NCBI RefSeq assembly: GCF_003096275.1
Contig: NZ_QENQ01000001.1
Coordinates: forward strand, 2,166,731 to 2,230,730
DNA length: 64,000 nt
DNA from: Sphingomonas pokkalii
GTDB lineage: Bacteria; Pseudomonadota; Alphaproteobacteria; Sphingomonadales; Sphingomonadaceae
Reading direction: 5' to 3'
Below are positions 53,762 to 62,411 of the stretch, piece after piece. Made by a program: the position numbers and the translations under genes. Position 1 is the stretch's first letter, and every line of letters starts with the position of its first letter. The notes under the pieces were generated by a model. The model did not search any database. It was given only the letters and a program-made list of their open reading frames with translations, and was not told the origin of the DNA.

Positions 53762-54406
53762 ATGGACGAGACGATCGAATGGCGGGTGGAACCGCGGCCC
53801 GTCGACTATGCCGAAGCTCTGGCCAGCATGGAGGCACGCGCAGCCGCCGTCACCCGTGGCGAGGGGCGCGAGCTGGTCTGGCTGCTCGAACATCCCCCCG
53901 TCTACACCGCCGGCACCAGCGCCGATCCCGCCGAGATGCTAGATCAGCGCTTCCCGGTCCACCGCACCGGACGCGGCGGCCGCTATACCTATCACGGCCC
54001 GGGCCAGCGGATCAGCTATGTCGTGTTGGACCTGCGCGCGCGCAAACGCGACGTGCGCAATTACGTCCATGCCATCGAAGGCTGGGTGATCGCAGCACTA
54101 GGCGAATGCGGAATCGAAGCGTTCCGCGCGCCGGGCCGGATCGGCATCTGGACGCTCGATCGGGGAACCGAAGCCAAGATCGGTGCGATCGGCGTGCGGA
54201 TTCGGCAGTGGGTGACACTGCACGGTTTCGCCATCAATCTAGATCCCGATCTGAACCATTTCACCGGTATCGTACCGTGCGGAATCGCGGAATTCCCCGT
54301 GACCAGCGCCGCCGCGCTCGGCAAACCGATTGCGACGGACCGTTTCGATGCCGCACTCCGCGCCACATTTTCGCCGTTTTTAGCGGCTCTGGCTGGCGCG
54401 GGATAA
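53762..54406 (+). CDS. lipB: Octanoyltransferase
   Basis: This 214-residue enzyme transfers octanoyl groups from ACP to lipoyl domains such as GcvH. Landmarks are [38 protein letters not shown] and the lysine in [11 protein letters not shown]. The catalytic Cys lies in [16 protein letters not shown]. The ATG at 53762 gives the core enzyme; in-frame ATGs at 53732 and 53672 would add N-terminal residues of no family value and would reach the divergent gene. Confidence 0.94.
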   Translation: MDETIEWRVEPRPVDYAEALASMEARAAAVTRGEGRELVWLLEHPPVYTAGTSADPAEMLDQRFPVHRTGRGGRYTYHGPGQRISYVVLDLRARKRDVRNYVHAIEGWVIAALGECGIEAFRAPGRIGIWTLDRGTEAKIGAIGVRIRQWVTLHGFAINLDPDLNHFTGIVPCGIAEFPVTSAAALGKPIATDRFDAALRATFSPFLAALAGAG

Positions 54407-54510
54407 ATTCGAGACTTGAGGGTGTCCCTCGAACCGTCTAATGTCCATCACGGTTTGGGTATTAGCGGCGTAAACCGTCGTCCAAATCCACTATCTAGGG
54501 AGCTATTTAC

Positions 54511-54735
54511 ATGCGTGCAGTCCTTTCGAAGATCGTTGCTGGTTCGATGATCGCCGGTGCGGCCCTCCTGGCCTCGGCGTGCACCAACAACGAGAGCACC
54601 AACGTCACCAACACCACCGACGTCGTTGCCGAGAACACCACCGATGCGATGGTGACCAACGTTGACGCCGGCGTTGCTGACAACGGTGTTGCCGACAACG
54701 GCGTTGCCGCTGAGAACACCACCAACGCGATGTAA
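54511..54735 (+). CDS. Small Asn/Thr-rich lipoprotein
   Basis: This 74-residue protein has a signal peptide and lipobox (GAALLASACTNN). The mature part is a low-complexity stretch of NTTD, AENTT and VADNGVADNGVA repeats, lacking charged clusters or cysteines other than the lipid-anchored one. Similar tiny Asn/Thr-rich lipoproteins are common in sphingomonads, with no known role. An AGGGAG site lies about ten bases before the ATG, and a strong terminator follows, so the unit is monocistronic. Confidence 0.75.
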   Translation: MRAVLSKIVAGSMIAGAALLASACTNNESTNVTNTTDVVAENTTDAMVTNVDAGVADNGVADNGVAAENTTNAM

Positions 54736-54759
54736 TCATCGCGCTTTGGCGTGTTGATT

Positions 54760-54795
54760 AAAAGGGCCGTCCGGGAAACCGGGCGGCCCTTTTTA
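54760..54795 (+). terminator. Terminator of the small lipoprotein gene
   Basis: AAGGGCCG-T-CCGG pairs with CCGG-G-CGGCCCTT around GAAA, followed by a TTTTT run. It ends about 60 bases after the stop. Confidence 0.88.
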
Positions 54796-54913
54796 CGTGT
54801 CGATGCAGCAACGCCAACCATCCGTCGCATAATGCGCCGATCCGAAAAAAGGGGCTTGGGCGACGAATCGAAACGCCCTAACGAGCATGGTTTAGCATAA
54901 GCATGAGGGCGGG

Positions 54914-55594
54914 ATGCTCGTTCGTCGTATCAGTTTCAGCATCATGGCCCTGGCGGGATTCTGCCTTGCAGCACCAGCCTCGGCCCAGTTTTTCCTGAAA
55001 CCGGCAGATTTGTCGGGCGCGCCGGTTACCGGCACGGAGCCCGGCATGATCGGCCCCGGACTGCCGGGGGCAACCCCGGCCGAATTGCGCGCCGCGCTGG
55101 TTTGGAGCCTGCGTGCCGCACTCAATGTTGCGGCACTGCAATGTCAGTTCGAGCCGACATTGCTTACGCTCGAGAACTACAATGCGCTTCTGGACGACCA
55201 TGAAGTCGAGCTTCGACAATCATACGGAACGCTTGAGAAATATTTTATTAAAGCCGCGAAGAACACCAAGGCCGGACAGACCGAGCTGGACCGGTTCGGG
55301 ACGCGGATCTATTCAAGCTTCTCCACCGTCTCTGGCCAGCTATCTTTCTGCCAGACGGCTGCCGCAATCGGCCGGGATGCGGTGTTCGCGCCGCGCGGCA
55401 AGCTGGGAGACGTGGCGATCGCCCGGATGCGCGAGCTCCGCTCGAGCCTGGCGGCCTGGGGCGAACAATATTTCCGCAGCCGGCGCGTCGCGATCAGCCT
55501 GCCGGCGCAACGGCCTCTGCCGCCTTTTGGCGACGACAAGTGCTGGCGCAAGGGGGAATATTATCCGCGCAAGTGCGGCCCCCTCACCCGCTGA
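54914..55594 (+). CDS. Secreted hypothetical protein, 226 residues
   Basis: A signal peptide ends at PASAQ. The mature part has ATPAELRAALVWSLRAALNV and LTLENYNALLDDHEVELR helices, a LDRFGTRIYSSFSTVSGQLSFC segment, and a C-terminal DDKCWRKGEYYPRKC with two of its four cysteines. These could form two disulfides in the periplasm. I recognise it only as a sphingomonad-type conserved protein. It has no operon partner; queE converges with it. Confidence 0.7.
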   Translation: MLVRRISFSIMALAGFCLAAPASAQFFLKPADLSGAPVTGTEPGMIGPGLPGATPAELRAALVWSLRAALNVAALQCQFEPTLLTLENYNALLDDHEVELRQSYGTLEKYFIKAAKNTKAGQTELDRFGTRIYSSFSTVSGQLSFCQTAAAIGRDAVFAPRGKLGDVAIARMRELRSSLAAWGEQYFRSRRVAISLPAQRPLPPFGDDKCWRKGEYYPRKCGPLTR

Positions 55595-55644
55595 GTGAAA
55601 TAGCGGATGGGGTAGCCCGCGCCACCCCATCCCCGCCACCATGC

Positions 55645-56277
55645 TCAGCGCAGGCCGAGCAGCTTATGCGTCTGCAGGCTCAGCCGCCATCGCGGCCGCG
55701 CCATGGCCAGCGCGATCGCCGCATCGCGGTTGGCCGCGGCATCGGCATCGTCCATCGGCTGCACCAGGAAATGGCCGAAGTCCCAGCCTTCGATCGCCTC
55801 CAGATCGGTGCCGGGCTGCGGCCAGACCAGCTTCAACTCGTTGCCGCGCTGCTGCACCACCACGCTGCCCGCCTTGGGGCTGACGCAGACCCAATCGATC
55901 CCCGGGTGCACCGGCAACGTACCATTCGTTTCGATTGCGATTCGAAATCCCCGCGCGTGCAGCGCCTCGACCAGCGAATCATCGACCTGCAGCATCGGCT
56001 CGCCGCCGGTCAGCACCACGAAGCGCGCGGTGCCGTCCGGCCCCCAATGCGCCGCGGCCGCATCGGCCAGCGCCGTGGCATCGGCGAACCGCCCACCGCC
56101 CGCACCATCGACGCCGACGAAATCGGTATCACAGAAGCGGCACACCGCCGCAGCCCGGTCGACCTCCCGGCCCGACCAGAGATTGCACCCGGCGAACCGC
56201 ACGAATACCGCCCGCGCACCGGCATTCACGCCCTCCCCCTGCAGGGTGAGGAACATTTCCTTGACGGCGTAGCTCAT
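55645..56277 (-). CDS. queE: 7-carboxy-7-deazaguanine synthase
   Basis: This 210-residue radical SAM enzyme of queuosine synthesis has a [20 protein letters not shown] start. The cluster cysteines are spaced Cx14CxxC (FAGCNLWS...[10 protein letters not shown]), the variant typical of Que[13 protein letters not shown] and the late SPKAGS follow. The ATG at 56277 overlaps the queC stop, giving a queC-queE operon. Confidence 0.95.
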   Translation of the reverse strand: MSYAVKEMFLTLQGEGVNAGARAVFVRFAGCNLWSGREVDRAAAVCRFCDTDFVGVDGAGGGRFADATALADAAAAHWGPDGTARFVVLTGGEPMLQVDDSLVEALHARGFRIAIETNGTLPVHPGIDWVCVSPKAGSVVVQQRGNELKLVWPQPGTDLEAIEGWDFGHFLVQPMDDADAAANRDAAIALAMARPRWRLSLQTHKLLGLR

Positions 56278-56966
56278 GGGTGGACAGCGTAGCGGGTCGG
56301 ATCGGGCAGCCCGGCCTCTTCGAACCCGCGCGACCGCAGCCGGCAGCTGTCGCACAGCCCGCAATGCAACCCCTCCGGCGTCGGATCATAGCAGGACCAG
56401 CTGAGCCCGGCGTCTAGCCCCAGCCGCGCCGCTTCGCGCACGATGTCGGCCTTGGTCATGTTCTGGAGCGGCGCCTGGATGCGGAAGGGATGGCCCTCTA
56501 CCCCCGCCTTGGTCGCCAGCTCTGCCAGTTTCTCGAAACCGGCGATGAATTCCGGACGACAATCGGGATAGCCCGAATAATCGAGCGCGTTGACGCCGAT
56601 ATACAGGTCGCGCGCACCCGCCGCCTCGGCCCAGCCGAGCGCCAGGCTGAGGAAGATGGTGTTGCGCGCCGGTACATAGGTGACCGGAATGTCGCTGCCG
56701 ACGCCGGTCTTCGGCACATCGATATCGGCGGTAAGCGCCGAGCCGCCAAAGGCGCGCAGATCCAGCGGCAGGACGATGTGGCGCTCGGCGCCGAGCGTGG
56801 CGGCGATCTTCGCGGCGGCGGCGAGCTCGATCTTGTGGCGCTGGTTATAATCGATCGAAAGGGCGAGCAGACGGTGGCCGTCCTCGCGAGCACGCGCGGC
56901 GGATACCATCGAATCGAGTCCGCCCGAAACCAGGGCGATGGCGATGCTTTGAGTCATCGGCGCCAT
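56274..56966 (-). CDS. queC: 7-cyano-7-deazaguanine synthase
   Basis: This 230-residue ATP-dependent enzyme converts CDG to preQ0. The PP-loop is [14 protein letters not shown], the mid-protein block is [19 protein letters not shown], and the zinc cysteines lie in [29 protein letters not shown] site four bases before the ATG at 56966 favours this start over the ATG at 56957. It precedes queE. Confidence 0.96.
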   Translation of the reverse strand: MAPMTQSIAIALVSGGLDSMVSAARAREDGHRLLALSIDYNQRHKIELAAAAKIAATLGAERHIVLPLDLRAFGGSALTADIDVPKTGVGSDIPVTYVPARNTIFLSLALGWAEAAGARDLYIGVNALDYSGYPDCRPEFIAGFEKLAELATKAGVEGHPFRIQAPLQNMTKADIVREAARLGLDAGLSWSCYDPTPEGLHCGLCDSCRLRSRGFEEAGLPDPTRYAVHP

Positions 56967-56984
56967 CTAGTCCTTTCCGCCACG

Positions 56985-57016
56985 AAAAAAAATGGCCGCC
57001 CCCGAAGGGACGGCCC
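56985..57016 (-). terminator. Terminator of the DUF3617 gene
   Basis: On the minus strand GGCCGTCCC pairs with GGGGCGGCC around TTCG, with one mismatch, followed by an eight-T run. It lies about 100 bases after the DUF3617 stop and just upstream of the queC start. Confidence 0.8.
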
Positions 57017-57115
57017 GGAAAGGATAGAAATGGGAAAACCAACACCGGAAAGAAGCTCTTTCCGGGACGCCCCTTTGTAGCCGCAGAATGCTTAACAAAT
57101 GGTAACCAAAGCCTT

Positions 57116-57541
57116 TCAGGAACAATCGCCGACGCGCTTCGCGTCGTAGATCTCCGAAAATGGCTGGCCATCGATCACCCCTTGCGTGTCCACCGTCACC
57201 TGGCGCGGCGTATCGACGGTGATGCGGGTAAGCATGGTCCCGTGCCCTGCACAGCTGCTGCGAACGGTCGCGCGGCTGGCAGTGCTTTCCAGCACCACAT
57301 GCTGGCACGGCGTGTTGACATTGGCGGGGCGAAGCACCTGATACGGATCGCGGACGCACATGGTGCGCTCCTTGTCCTCGCTGTCGCGCGCGGTCCATTT
57401 GCCCTTCTGGATCATGTTGATCGCGGGGACATCCAACGTCCGCACACCGCCGCCCGCCTGCTGCCGAGCCGACGCGCCGGCTGCAGCCATCGCCAGCCCG
57501 GCAACCATTGCCAACGGCACCCACCCAATTCGTTTGCTCAC
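57116..57541 (-). CDS. Secreted DUF3617-type protein
   Basis: This protein of about 141 residues has a signal peptide (GWVPLAMVAGLAMAAAGASA). The mature part shows KGKWTARDSEDKERTMCVRDP, SRATVRSSCAGHGTMLTRIT and a late DAKRVGDCS, with the paired cysteines expected of DUF3617 proteins. The family has no known function. A GTG at 57541 has a GGAG nine bases upstream; an ATG at 57556 is also possible. Confidence 0.78.
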   Translation of the reverse strand: MSKRIGWVPLAMVAGLAMAAAGASARQQAGGGVRTLDVPAINMIQKGKWTARDSEDKERTMCVRDPYQVLRPANVNTPCQHVVLESTASRATVRSSCAGHGTMLTRITVDTPRQVTVDTQGVIDGQPFSEIYDAKRVGDCS

Positions 57542-57620
57542 CCGTTCAAACTCCATGTCGGAGAAGGTGCCGCTCCCACGGCACCTTTTCCGCCCGATAT
57601 ATCATAGGCGAAATTCGGCA

Positions 57621-58544
57621 TTACAACGCCGGCGGAACGAAATCGGCGAGCGCCACCGGGAACTGCTTCGAGCAGAAGGCACAATCGACCTTGATCACCC
57701 CGCCCTCGTCCGCCATGGCCGCACGCTCCTCCTCCGGGAATTTGGCGAGCACCTGCTGGATATAGTCCGCCCCGCAGCGGCACCCGCGCGACAGATCGCT
57801 GCCGGCGAGCATCCGCACCTCGCTCTCCTCGTTGAACAGCCGCCACACCAGTCCTTCCAGCGCGATCGCCGGATCGGCCAGTTCGTCGGCGCCCATCGTG
57901 CCGCCCAGCGCCTCGACATGCTGCCATTCCGGATGATCGAGCCGGACGTGCAGGCGTTCGCGGCCCACCTCGCCCTCGGGGAGATGCTGCAGGAACAAGC
58001 CGCCGGCGACGATCTTGCCGTCTTCCTTGCTGCGGCGCATACCGAGCCGCACCAGCGTGGGGATCTGTTCCGACTGGAAGAAATAGTTCTGCGCCGCCTC
58101 GGAGATCGAGGCGCCTTCCAGCGGCACGATCCCCTGATAGCGTTCCTTGGTGAGCGCCTGATCGAACGTCACCGCCAGATAGCCGCCGTTGAACAGCGAC
58201 TTGAGCGACGGGTTCTTGCCGAGTTGGCTGAGGCGCACCGCATCGAACTGCACATAGCCGCGCAATTCGCCATTCTTGTAGTCGCACACCATCAGGCTGA
58301 CGATACCGCGCTGGGTCTGCGCCTGCAGCGTCATCTGCCCCTCGGCATCCTTGAGCGTGCTGCCGAGCAGCGCAGTGAGGGTCAGTGCCTCCGCCAGCAG
58401 CTTCTCGATCGGCGCCGGATAGGCATGGGCCGACAGGATCTCGTTCAGCACCGGCCCCAGCCGCGCGACGCGGCCGCGGACATGGCGGTCGGGAATGGCA
58501 AAGCCGGTCACGCGATCGAGATCGGCGGCGGGAACGGGGTTCAT
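57621..58544 (-). CDS. hslO: Redox-regulated chaperone Hsp33
   Basis: This 307-residue chaperone holds unfolding proteins under oxidative stress. The redox switch is visible at the C-terminus: the first pair in SRGCRCGAD and the second in CAFCSKQF, which bind zinc when reduced. The N-terminal domain shows YPAPIEKLLAEALTLTALLG and GIVPLEGASISEAAQNYFFQSEQ. The ATG at 58544 gives the normal length. In many alphaproteobacteria it directly follows argF; here about 1.5 kb intervenes. Confidence 0.95.
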   Translation of the reverse strand: MNPVPAADLDRVTGFAIPDRHVRGRVARLGPVLNEILSAHAYPAPIEKLLAEALTLTALLGSTLKDAEGQMTLQAQTQRGIVSLMVCDYKNGELRGYVQFDAVRLSQLGKNPSLKSLFNGGYLAVTFDQALTKERYQGIVPLEGASISEAAQNYFFQSEQIPTLVRLGMRRSKEDGKIVAGGLFLQHLPEGEVGRERLHVRLDHPEWQHVEALGGTMGADELADPAIALEGLVWRLFNEESEVRMLAGSDLSRGCRCGADYIQQVLAKFPEEERAAMADEGGVIKVDCAFCSKQFPVALADFVPPAL

Positions 58545-59070
58545 CACTGGTCGTCTCCGGCATTCGTGTGCGGCCGCGAGAAGTCGAGGGTGACTCCGCG
58601 CGCTCCGACGAACGCATTTTCTGGGTTCGATGGCGTAGATAGGGGTTTCGCGGCGGGAAACAATGTGGCGCAGTGGGACTGCGCGGCGGGGGTTAAGTTC
58701 ACGAAGTTCACAGTCGCAGCGGTTTTTGCCGGGGGTAAAGTTTAGGAAGTTCACGGTCTCGCGCGATCCGGCGCAGCCCGGTGACGATGCGAAGGCACGG
58801 GGAGCGGGCATTGCGTGCGTGTGCGGATGATGCCTTCTTTGACCCTCCCCTCCGGGGGAGGGACGAGCACAGCTTCCAGAGTTCTCTATTGGGACGCGAA
58901 CCGACATCCCGCTTGCGCGCCATCCAGCGCGGTGGAAAGGGCTCCACGCAACCATGACAAAGAGCATAGAGCACAAGCACATAAGAACATATAGGAAACA
59001 ATTTCACTTTCGCAACATCTTGTCGCTGGAATGCGAACAGCGTCGGCTATCTGCTTCTATAGATATAGAT
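58545..59070. other. Intergenic region with direct repeats and a hairpin
   Basis: This 526-base gap lies between the divergent hslO and coiled-coil genes. It holds two imperfect direct copies of a GTTAAGTTCACGAAGTTCAC-type unit at 58692-58711 and 58734-58754. A CCCTCCCCTCCGGGGGAGGG hairpin lies at about 58846-58865. From about 58950 to 59070 the sequence turns AT-rich and ends in a TATAGATATAGAT tract just before the coiled-coil gene. No gene is supported. Confidence 0.5.
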
Positions 59071-59841
59071 ATGAAGATCGCACCCTTCTCGCTCGCCGCG
59101 CTTGCCTCCGCCGCGAGTCCGCGCGGGCAGGCATCCGAAAAGACCGACGGCGCACTCGCGGCGCCGCTCTCCAAGAAGGACGAGATGGCCGCGCGCAAGC
59201 TGCAGGAAGCGAAGAATGCGGTAGCGACGCTGGCGGGGGTGAAGAGCAAGGGCAGCGACGATCAAAAGGCGCGCGCAGCCGAGAAGGTGAAGCAGCTCAA
59301 GGCGCGGCTGCAGTCGCTGAAGATGATCTATGCCGGCGATCCCAAGAAGCTCGCCCGGGCCGCCGCACAGATCGCCCGCGAACTGGGTGCGGCGGTGAAA
59401 AGCTATGTCGATGCCGGGGGCGGCGCGGGCGAGCTGGGCGGCGTCGAGGCCGGCGCTGCGCCTGCCGAAACCGCGGGCGCCGCCGACGAAGGCGGGGCCG
59501 AGGGCAGCGAAGCCGGCGCAGCCTCGGCGGAGAATGCGGCGGCGCCCGCAACCGACGCGGCGGAAGGCGACAAGGCGGACGACAAGAGCGCCCCCGGCCT
59601 GGGCAAGCCCGACGATGGCAAGAGCGCCGCAGACAGCGCCCGCGAAAAGGCCGATGCCGACTTCGCCCGCGAGGCGCGTGCGCTCGCCCGCGAACTCAAG
59701 GCCGCCCTCCGCCGTAGCCATGCGAAGGGGCCGGACGAGGAAGACCGGCGCTCGGGGGAAGAAGCGCTGGCGTCGGTCGATAAGGCGCTGGGGGCGCTGC
59801 CGATTGCCGATATCGGTGTGGCGGCGGTGATGGGGATTTGA
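59071..59841 (+). CDS. Hypothetical Ala/Lys-rich coiled-coil protein
   Basis: This 256-residue hydrophilic protein shows alternating Ala, Lys and Glu helices: LSKKDEMAARKLQEAKNAVA, EKVKQLKARLQSLKMIYAGD, and AREARALARELKAALRRSHA. A central Gly/Ala-rich region (about 115-190) is likely disordered. No signal peptide or domain is recognised. The start at 59071 lacks a clear ribosome site; an ATG at 58954 would add 39 residues. It lies on the opposite strand to hslO and argF, splitting an otherwise conserved cluster. Confidence 0.6.
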   Translation: MKIAPFSLAALASAASPRGQASEKTDGALAAPLSKKDEMAARKLQEAKNAVATLAGVKSKGSDDQKARAAEKVKQLKARLQSLKMIYAGDPKKLARAAAQIARELGAAVKSYVDAGGGAGELGGVEAGAAPAETAGAADEGGAEGSEAGAASAENAAAPATDAAEGDKADDKSAPGLGKPDDGKSAADSAREKADADFAREARALARELKAALRRSHAKGPDEEDRRSGEEALASVDKALGALPIADIGVAAVMGI

Positions 59842-59884
59842 GGGGCGCGATTGCGGCGCTTTGACGGGTTCGAACCTCTCGCAA

Positions 59885-60005
59885 TCCTCCCCCGCCAGGG
59901 GGTGGTGGCGCCGAAGGCGTCGGAGGGGGAGGTAGGCGACCTAATAGCGGCCGGCTTCCTCCCCCGTCAGGCTGCGCCCGCCACCTCCCCCTGGCGGGGG
60001 AGGAT
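59885..60005. repeat. Paired palindromic repeat, family C
   Basis: ATCCTCCCCCGCCAGGGGGT at the left is answered by ACCTCCCCCTGGCGGGGGAG at the right. Small hairpins lie between them, including GGCGCCGAAGGCGTC and a GCGGCCGGC block. It lies between the coiled-coil gene and argF, which converge. Confidence 0.8.
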
Positions 60006-60016
60006 CAGGGAGATCG

Positions 60017-60934
60017 TCAAAGCTGCCCGAAACACCAGCGCAGGACAGACTTCTGCGCGTGCAGCCGGTTTTCCGCCTCGGGCCAGATCAGCGACTGGGG
60101 CCCGTCGATCACCGCGTCGGTCACTTCCTCGCCGCGGTGCGCAGGCAGGCAGTGGAGGAACCTGGCGTCGGGCTTGGCGGCGGCCATCAGCGCCTCGTCG
60201 ACCTGGAACGGCATCATCGCCTTGAGCTTGGTCTCGGCATGGGCCTGGCCCATCGAAATCCAGGTATCGGTGACGATGATGTCGGCGCCTTCCGCCGCTT
60301 CGCGCGCGGTGCCGACGATGCGGGCGCGGCCCTTGCCCTTCGTCACGTCCGCCTCGCTCGGCTGATAGCCTTGCGGGCAGGCGGCGACGACGTCGAAGTG
60401 CATCAGCCCGGCGGCCTCCATGATCGAGGCGAGCACATTGTTGCCGTCGCCCAGCCACGCCACCTTGAGGCCCGGCAGCGCCTTGCCGCTCTCCAGGATG
60501 GTCAGCAGATCGGCCATGATCTGGCAGGGGTGCGAGGCGTCGGTGAGGCCGTTGATCACCGGCACGGTGGCGTGCGCGGCCATGTCGAGCACCTTCTGGT
60601 GATCGTCGGTGCGGATCATGATCGCGTCGACATAGCCCGAGAGCACGCGCGCGGTGTCCGCAATGCTCTCGCCGCGGCCGAGCTGCATCGACCCTGCGTC
60701 CATCACGATGCTGGTGCCGCCGAGCTGGCGGATCGCCATGTCGAACGAGACGCGGGTGCGGGTGCTGTTCTTCTCGAAGATCATCGCCAGCACATGGCCG
60801 GCGAGCGGGGCGTCGGCATCCGGCTTGCCCTTGGGCCAGCCCGCGCGGGCGGCCTTGCGGGCCATCGCGTCGTTCAGCATCGCCGCAATGGCATCCGGGC
60901 CGGCATCGGTAAGATCGATAAAGTGGCGGGTCAT
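60017..60934 (-). CDS. argF: Ornithine carbamoyltransferase
   Basis: This 305-residue enzyme makes citrulline. The carbamoyl-phosphate motif is [14 protein letters not shown], the HPCQ motif is [13 protein letters not shown], and the ornithine-site Cys lies in [13 protein letters not shown]. An AGGGAGGAAAG site precedes the ATG at 60934, making the start secure. It follows argD on the same strand after a palindromic repeat. Confidence 0.97.
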   Translation of the reverse strand: MTRHFIDLTDAGPDAIAAMLNDAMARKAARAGWPKGKPDADAPLAGHVLAMIFEKNSTRTRVSFDMAIRQLGGTSIVMDAGSMQLGRGESIADTARVLSGYVDAIMIRTDDHQKVLDMAAHATVPVINGLTDASHPCQIMADLLTILESGKALPGLKVAWLGDGNNVLASIMEAAGLMHFDVVAACPQGYQPSEADVTKGKGRARIVGTAREAAEGADIIVTDTWISMGQAHAETKLKAMMPFQVDEALMAAAKPDARFLHCLPAHRGEEVTDAVIDGPQSLIWPEAENRLHAQKSVLRWCFGQL

Positions 60935-60940
60935 GCTTTC

Positions 60941-61087
60941 CTCCCTCGCGTGCATTGGGGAGGGGGACCGCCGGCGAAGCCGGTGGTGGAGGGGGAATGC
61001 CCCGGGCCACCAACGCCTCGCGCGGGGGAAGCCCCCCCCCTCCACCATGCTGCGCATGGTCCCCCTCCCCCGCTTGCGCGGGGGAGG
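60941..61087. repeat. Palindromic repeat, family C-like, between argD and argF
   Basis: Units include CCTCCCTCGCG and TTGGGGAGGGGGACCGCCGG at the left, then a GGTGGAGGGGGAATGCCCC and its inverted counterpart GGCCCCCCCCTCCACC region. A CCCCCTCCCCCGCTTGCGCG-type hairpin lies at the right. It is less regular than the other C elements. It fills the whole gap between the two arginine genes. Confidence 0.65.
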
Positions 61088-61094
61088 AAACGCT

Positions 61095-62285
61095 TTAGTT
61101 GGCCGGGGCGAAGCTGCGCGCGCCAGCGCTCAGCTTGTCGATCGCCTCGGCGATATGGCTCTCGTCGATCACCAGCGGCGGCAGCACGCGGAACACATTC
61201 TCGCCCGCCGCCACGGTCAGCAGCCCGTGATGATCGCGCAGATGGGCGACGAAGTCGCGGCTCACCACCGAGTCCTTCATCTTGATGCCGAGCATCAGGC
61301 CCTTGCCGCGGATCTCCTCGAACAGGTGATCATGGTTGGGGATCAGCTGCTCGAACGCCTGGCGCAGCCGCTCGCCCATGCGGGTGACATGTTCGAGGAA
61401 GCCGGGCTCCTCCATCACGTCGAGCACCGCCATGCCCGCCGCCATCGCCAGCGGGTTGCCGCCATAGGTGGAGCCATGGGTGCCGGCGACCATGCCCTTG
61501 GCCGCTTCCTCGGTGGCGAGGCAGGCGCCGAGCGGGAAGCCCGCGCCGATGCCCTTGGCCGAAGTCATGATGTCGGGCGTGATGCCGTAATGCTCATAGG
61601 CCCACATCTTGCCGGTCCGGCCATAGCCGCACTGGATCTCGTCGAGGATCAGCAGCAGGCCGTGCTCGTCCGCCGCCTTGCGCAGCCCCTGGATGAATTC
61701 GACCGAGCCTGCGGTCATGCCGCCCTCGCCCTGGATCGTCTCGACCAGGAAGCCGGCAGTCTCGCCGTCGATCTTGGCGAGTGCGCCCTCCAGATCGTTG
61801 AACGGCACATAGTCGAAGCCCGGCAGCAGCGGCTCGAACCCGTCGCGCATCTTGCCCTGGTCGGTCGCCGAGATCGCGCCGAGCGAACGGCCGTGGAAGG
61901 CGTTCTTGAAGGTGATCAGCTTGTGCCGCTGCGGATTGCCGTTCGCATAGTGGTAGCGGCGCGCGGTCTTGATCGCGCACTCGATCGCCTCGACGCCCGA
62001 ATTGGTGAAGAACACCGTGTCCGCGAAGCTGTGCTTCAGCAGGCGCTCGGCCAGCGCCTCGCCCTGGGGCGAGCCGTAGAGGTTCGAGACGTGCATCAGC
62101 GTGGCCGCCTGGTCGGCGATCGCCTTCACCAGATGCGGATGGCCATGGCCGAGCGCGTTGACGGCGATACCGGCGGCGAAATCGAGATAGCGTTCCCCGC
62201 GTTCCCCGATCAGGTAGCAGCCCTCGCCTCGCACCGGCCGCACACCGCACCGCGGGTAGACGGGCATGAGCGGGGTGATGGTCAT
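61095..62285 (-). CDS. argD: Acetylornithine aminotransferase
   Basis: This 396-residue PLP enzyme acts in arginine synthesis, and perhaps also on succinyl-diaminopimelate. Landmarks are [59 protein letters not shown] and the PLP lysine in [14 protein letters not shown]. An AGGAG site lies ten bases before the ATG at 62285. It is the first gene of argD-argF. Confidence 0.96.
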   Translation of the reverse strand: MTITPLMPVYPRCGVRPVRGEGCYLIGERGERYLDFAAGIAVNALGHGHPHLVKAIADQAATLMHVSNLYGSPQGEALAERLLKHSFADTVFFTNSGVEAIECAIKTARRYHYANGNPQRHKLITFKNAFHGRSLGAISATDQGKMRDGFEPLLPGFDYVPFNDLEGALAKIDGETAGFLVETIQGEGGMTAGSVEFIQGLRKAADEHGLLLILDEIQCGYGRTGKMWAYEHYGITPDIMTSAKGIGAGFPLGACLATEEAAKGMVAGTHGSTYGGNPLAMAAGMAVLDVMEEPGFLEHVTRMGERLRQAFEQLIPNHDHLFEEIRGKGLMLGIKMKDSVVSRDFVAHLRDHHGLLTVAAGENVFRVLPPLVIDESHIAEAIDKLSAGARSFAPAN

Positions 62286-62329
62286 GGGAACGATACTCCT
62301 TGACGAAAAAAGGGTTGGGAAAACTCCAG

Positions 62330-62361
62330 AAACGCAAAAGGGCGACCTATCCGGGCCGCCC
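62330..62361 (-). terminator. Probable terminator of the patatin-like gene
   Basis: On the minus strand GGGCGGCC pairs with GGTCGCCC around CGGATA, with one G-U pair, followed by TTTTGCGTTT. It lies about 50 bases after the stop at 62412 and upstream of the argD start. Confidence 0.62.
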
Positions 62362-62411
62362 AATTGTGTTCCTAGGGCCGCTAGGGGCCACAGGTCAACC
62401 GCCCTTTGGGA

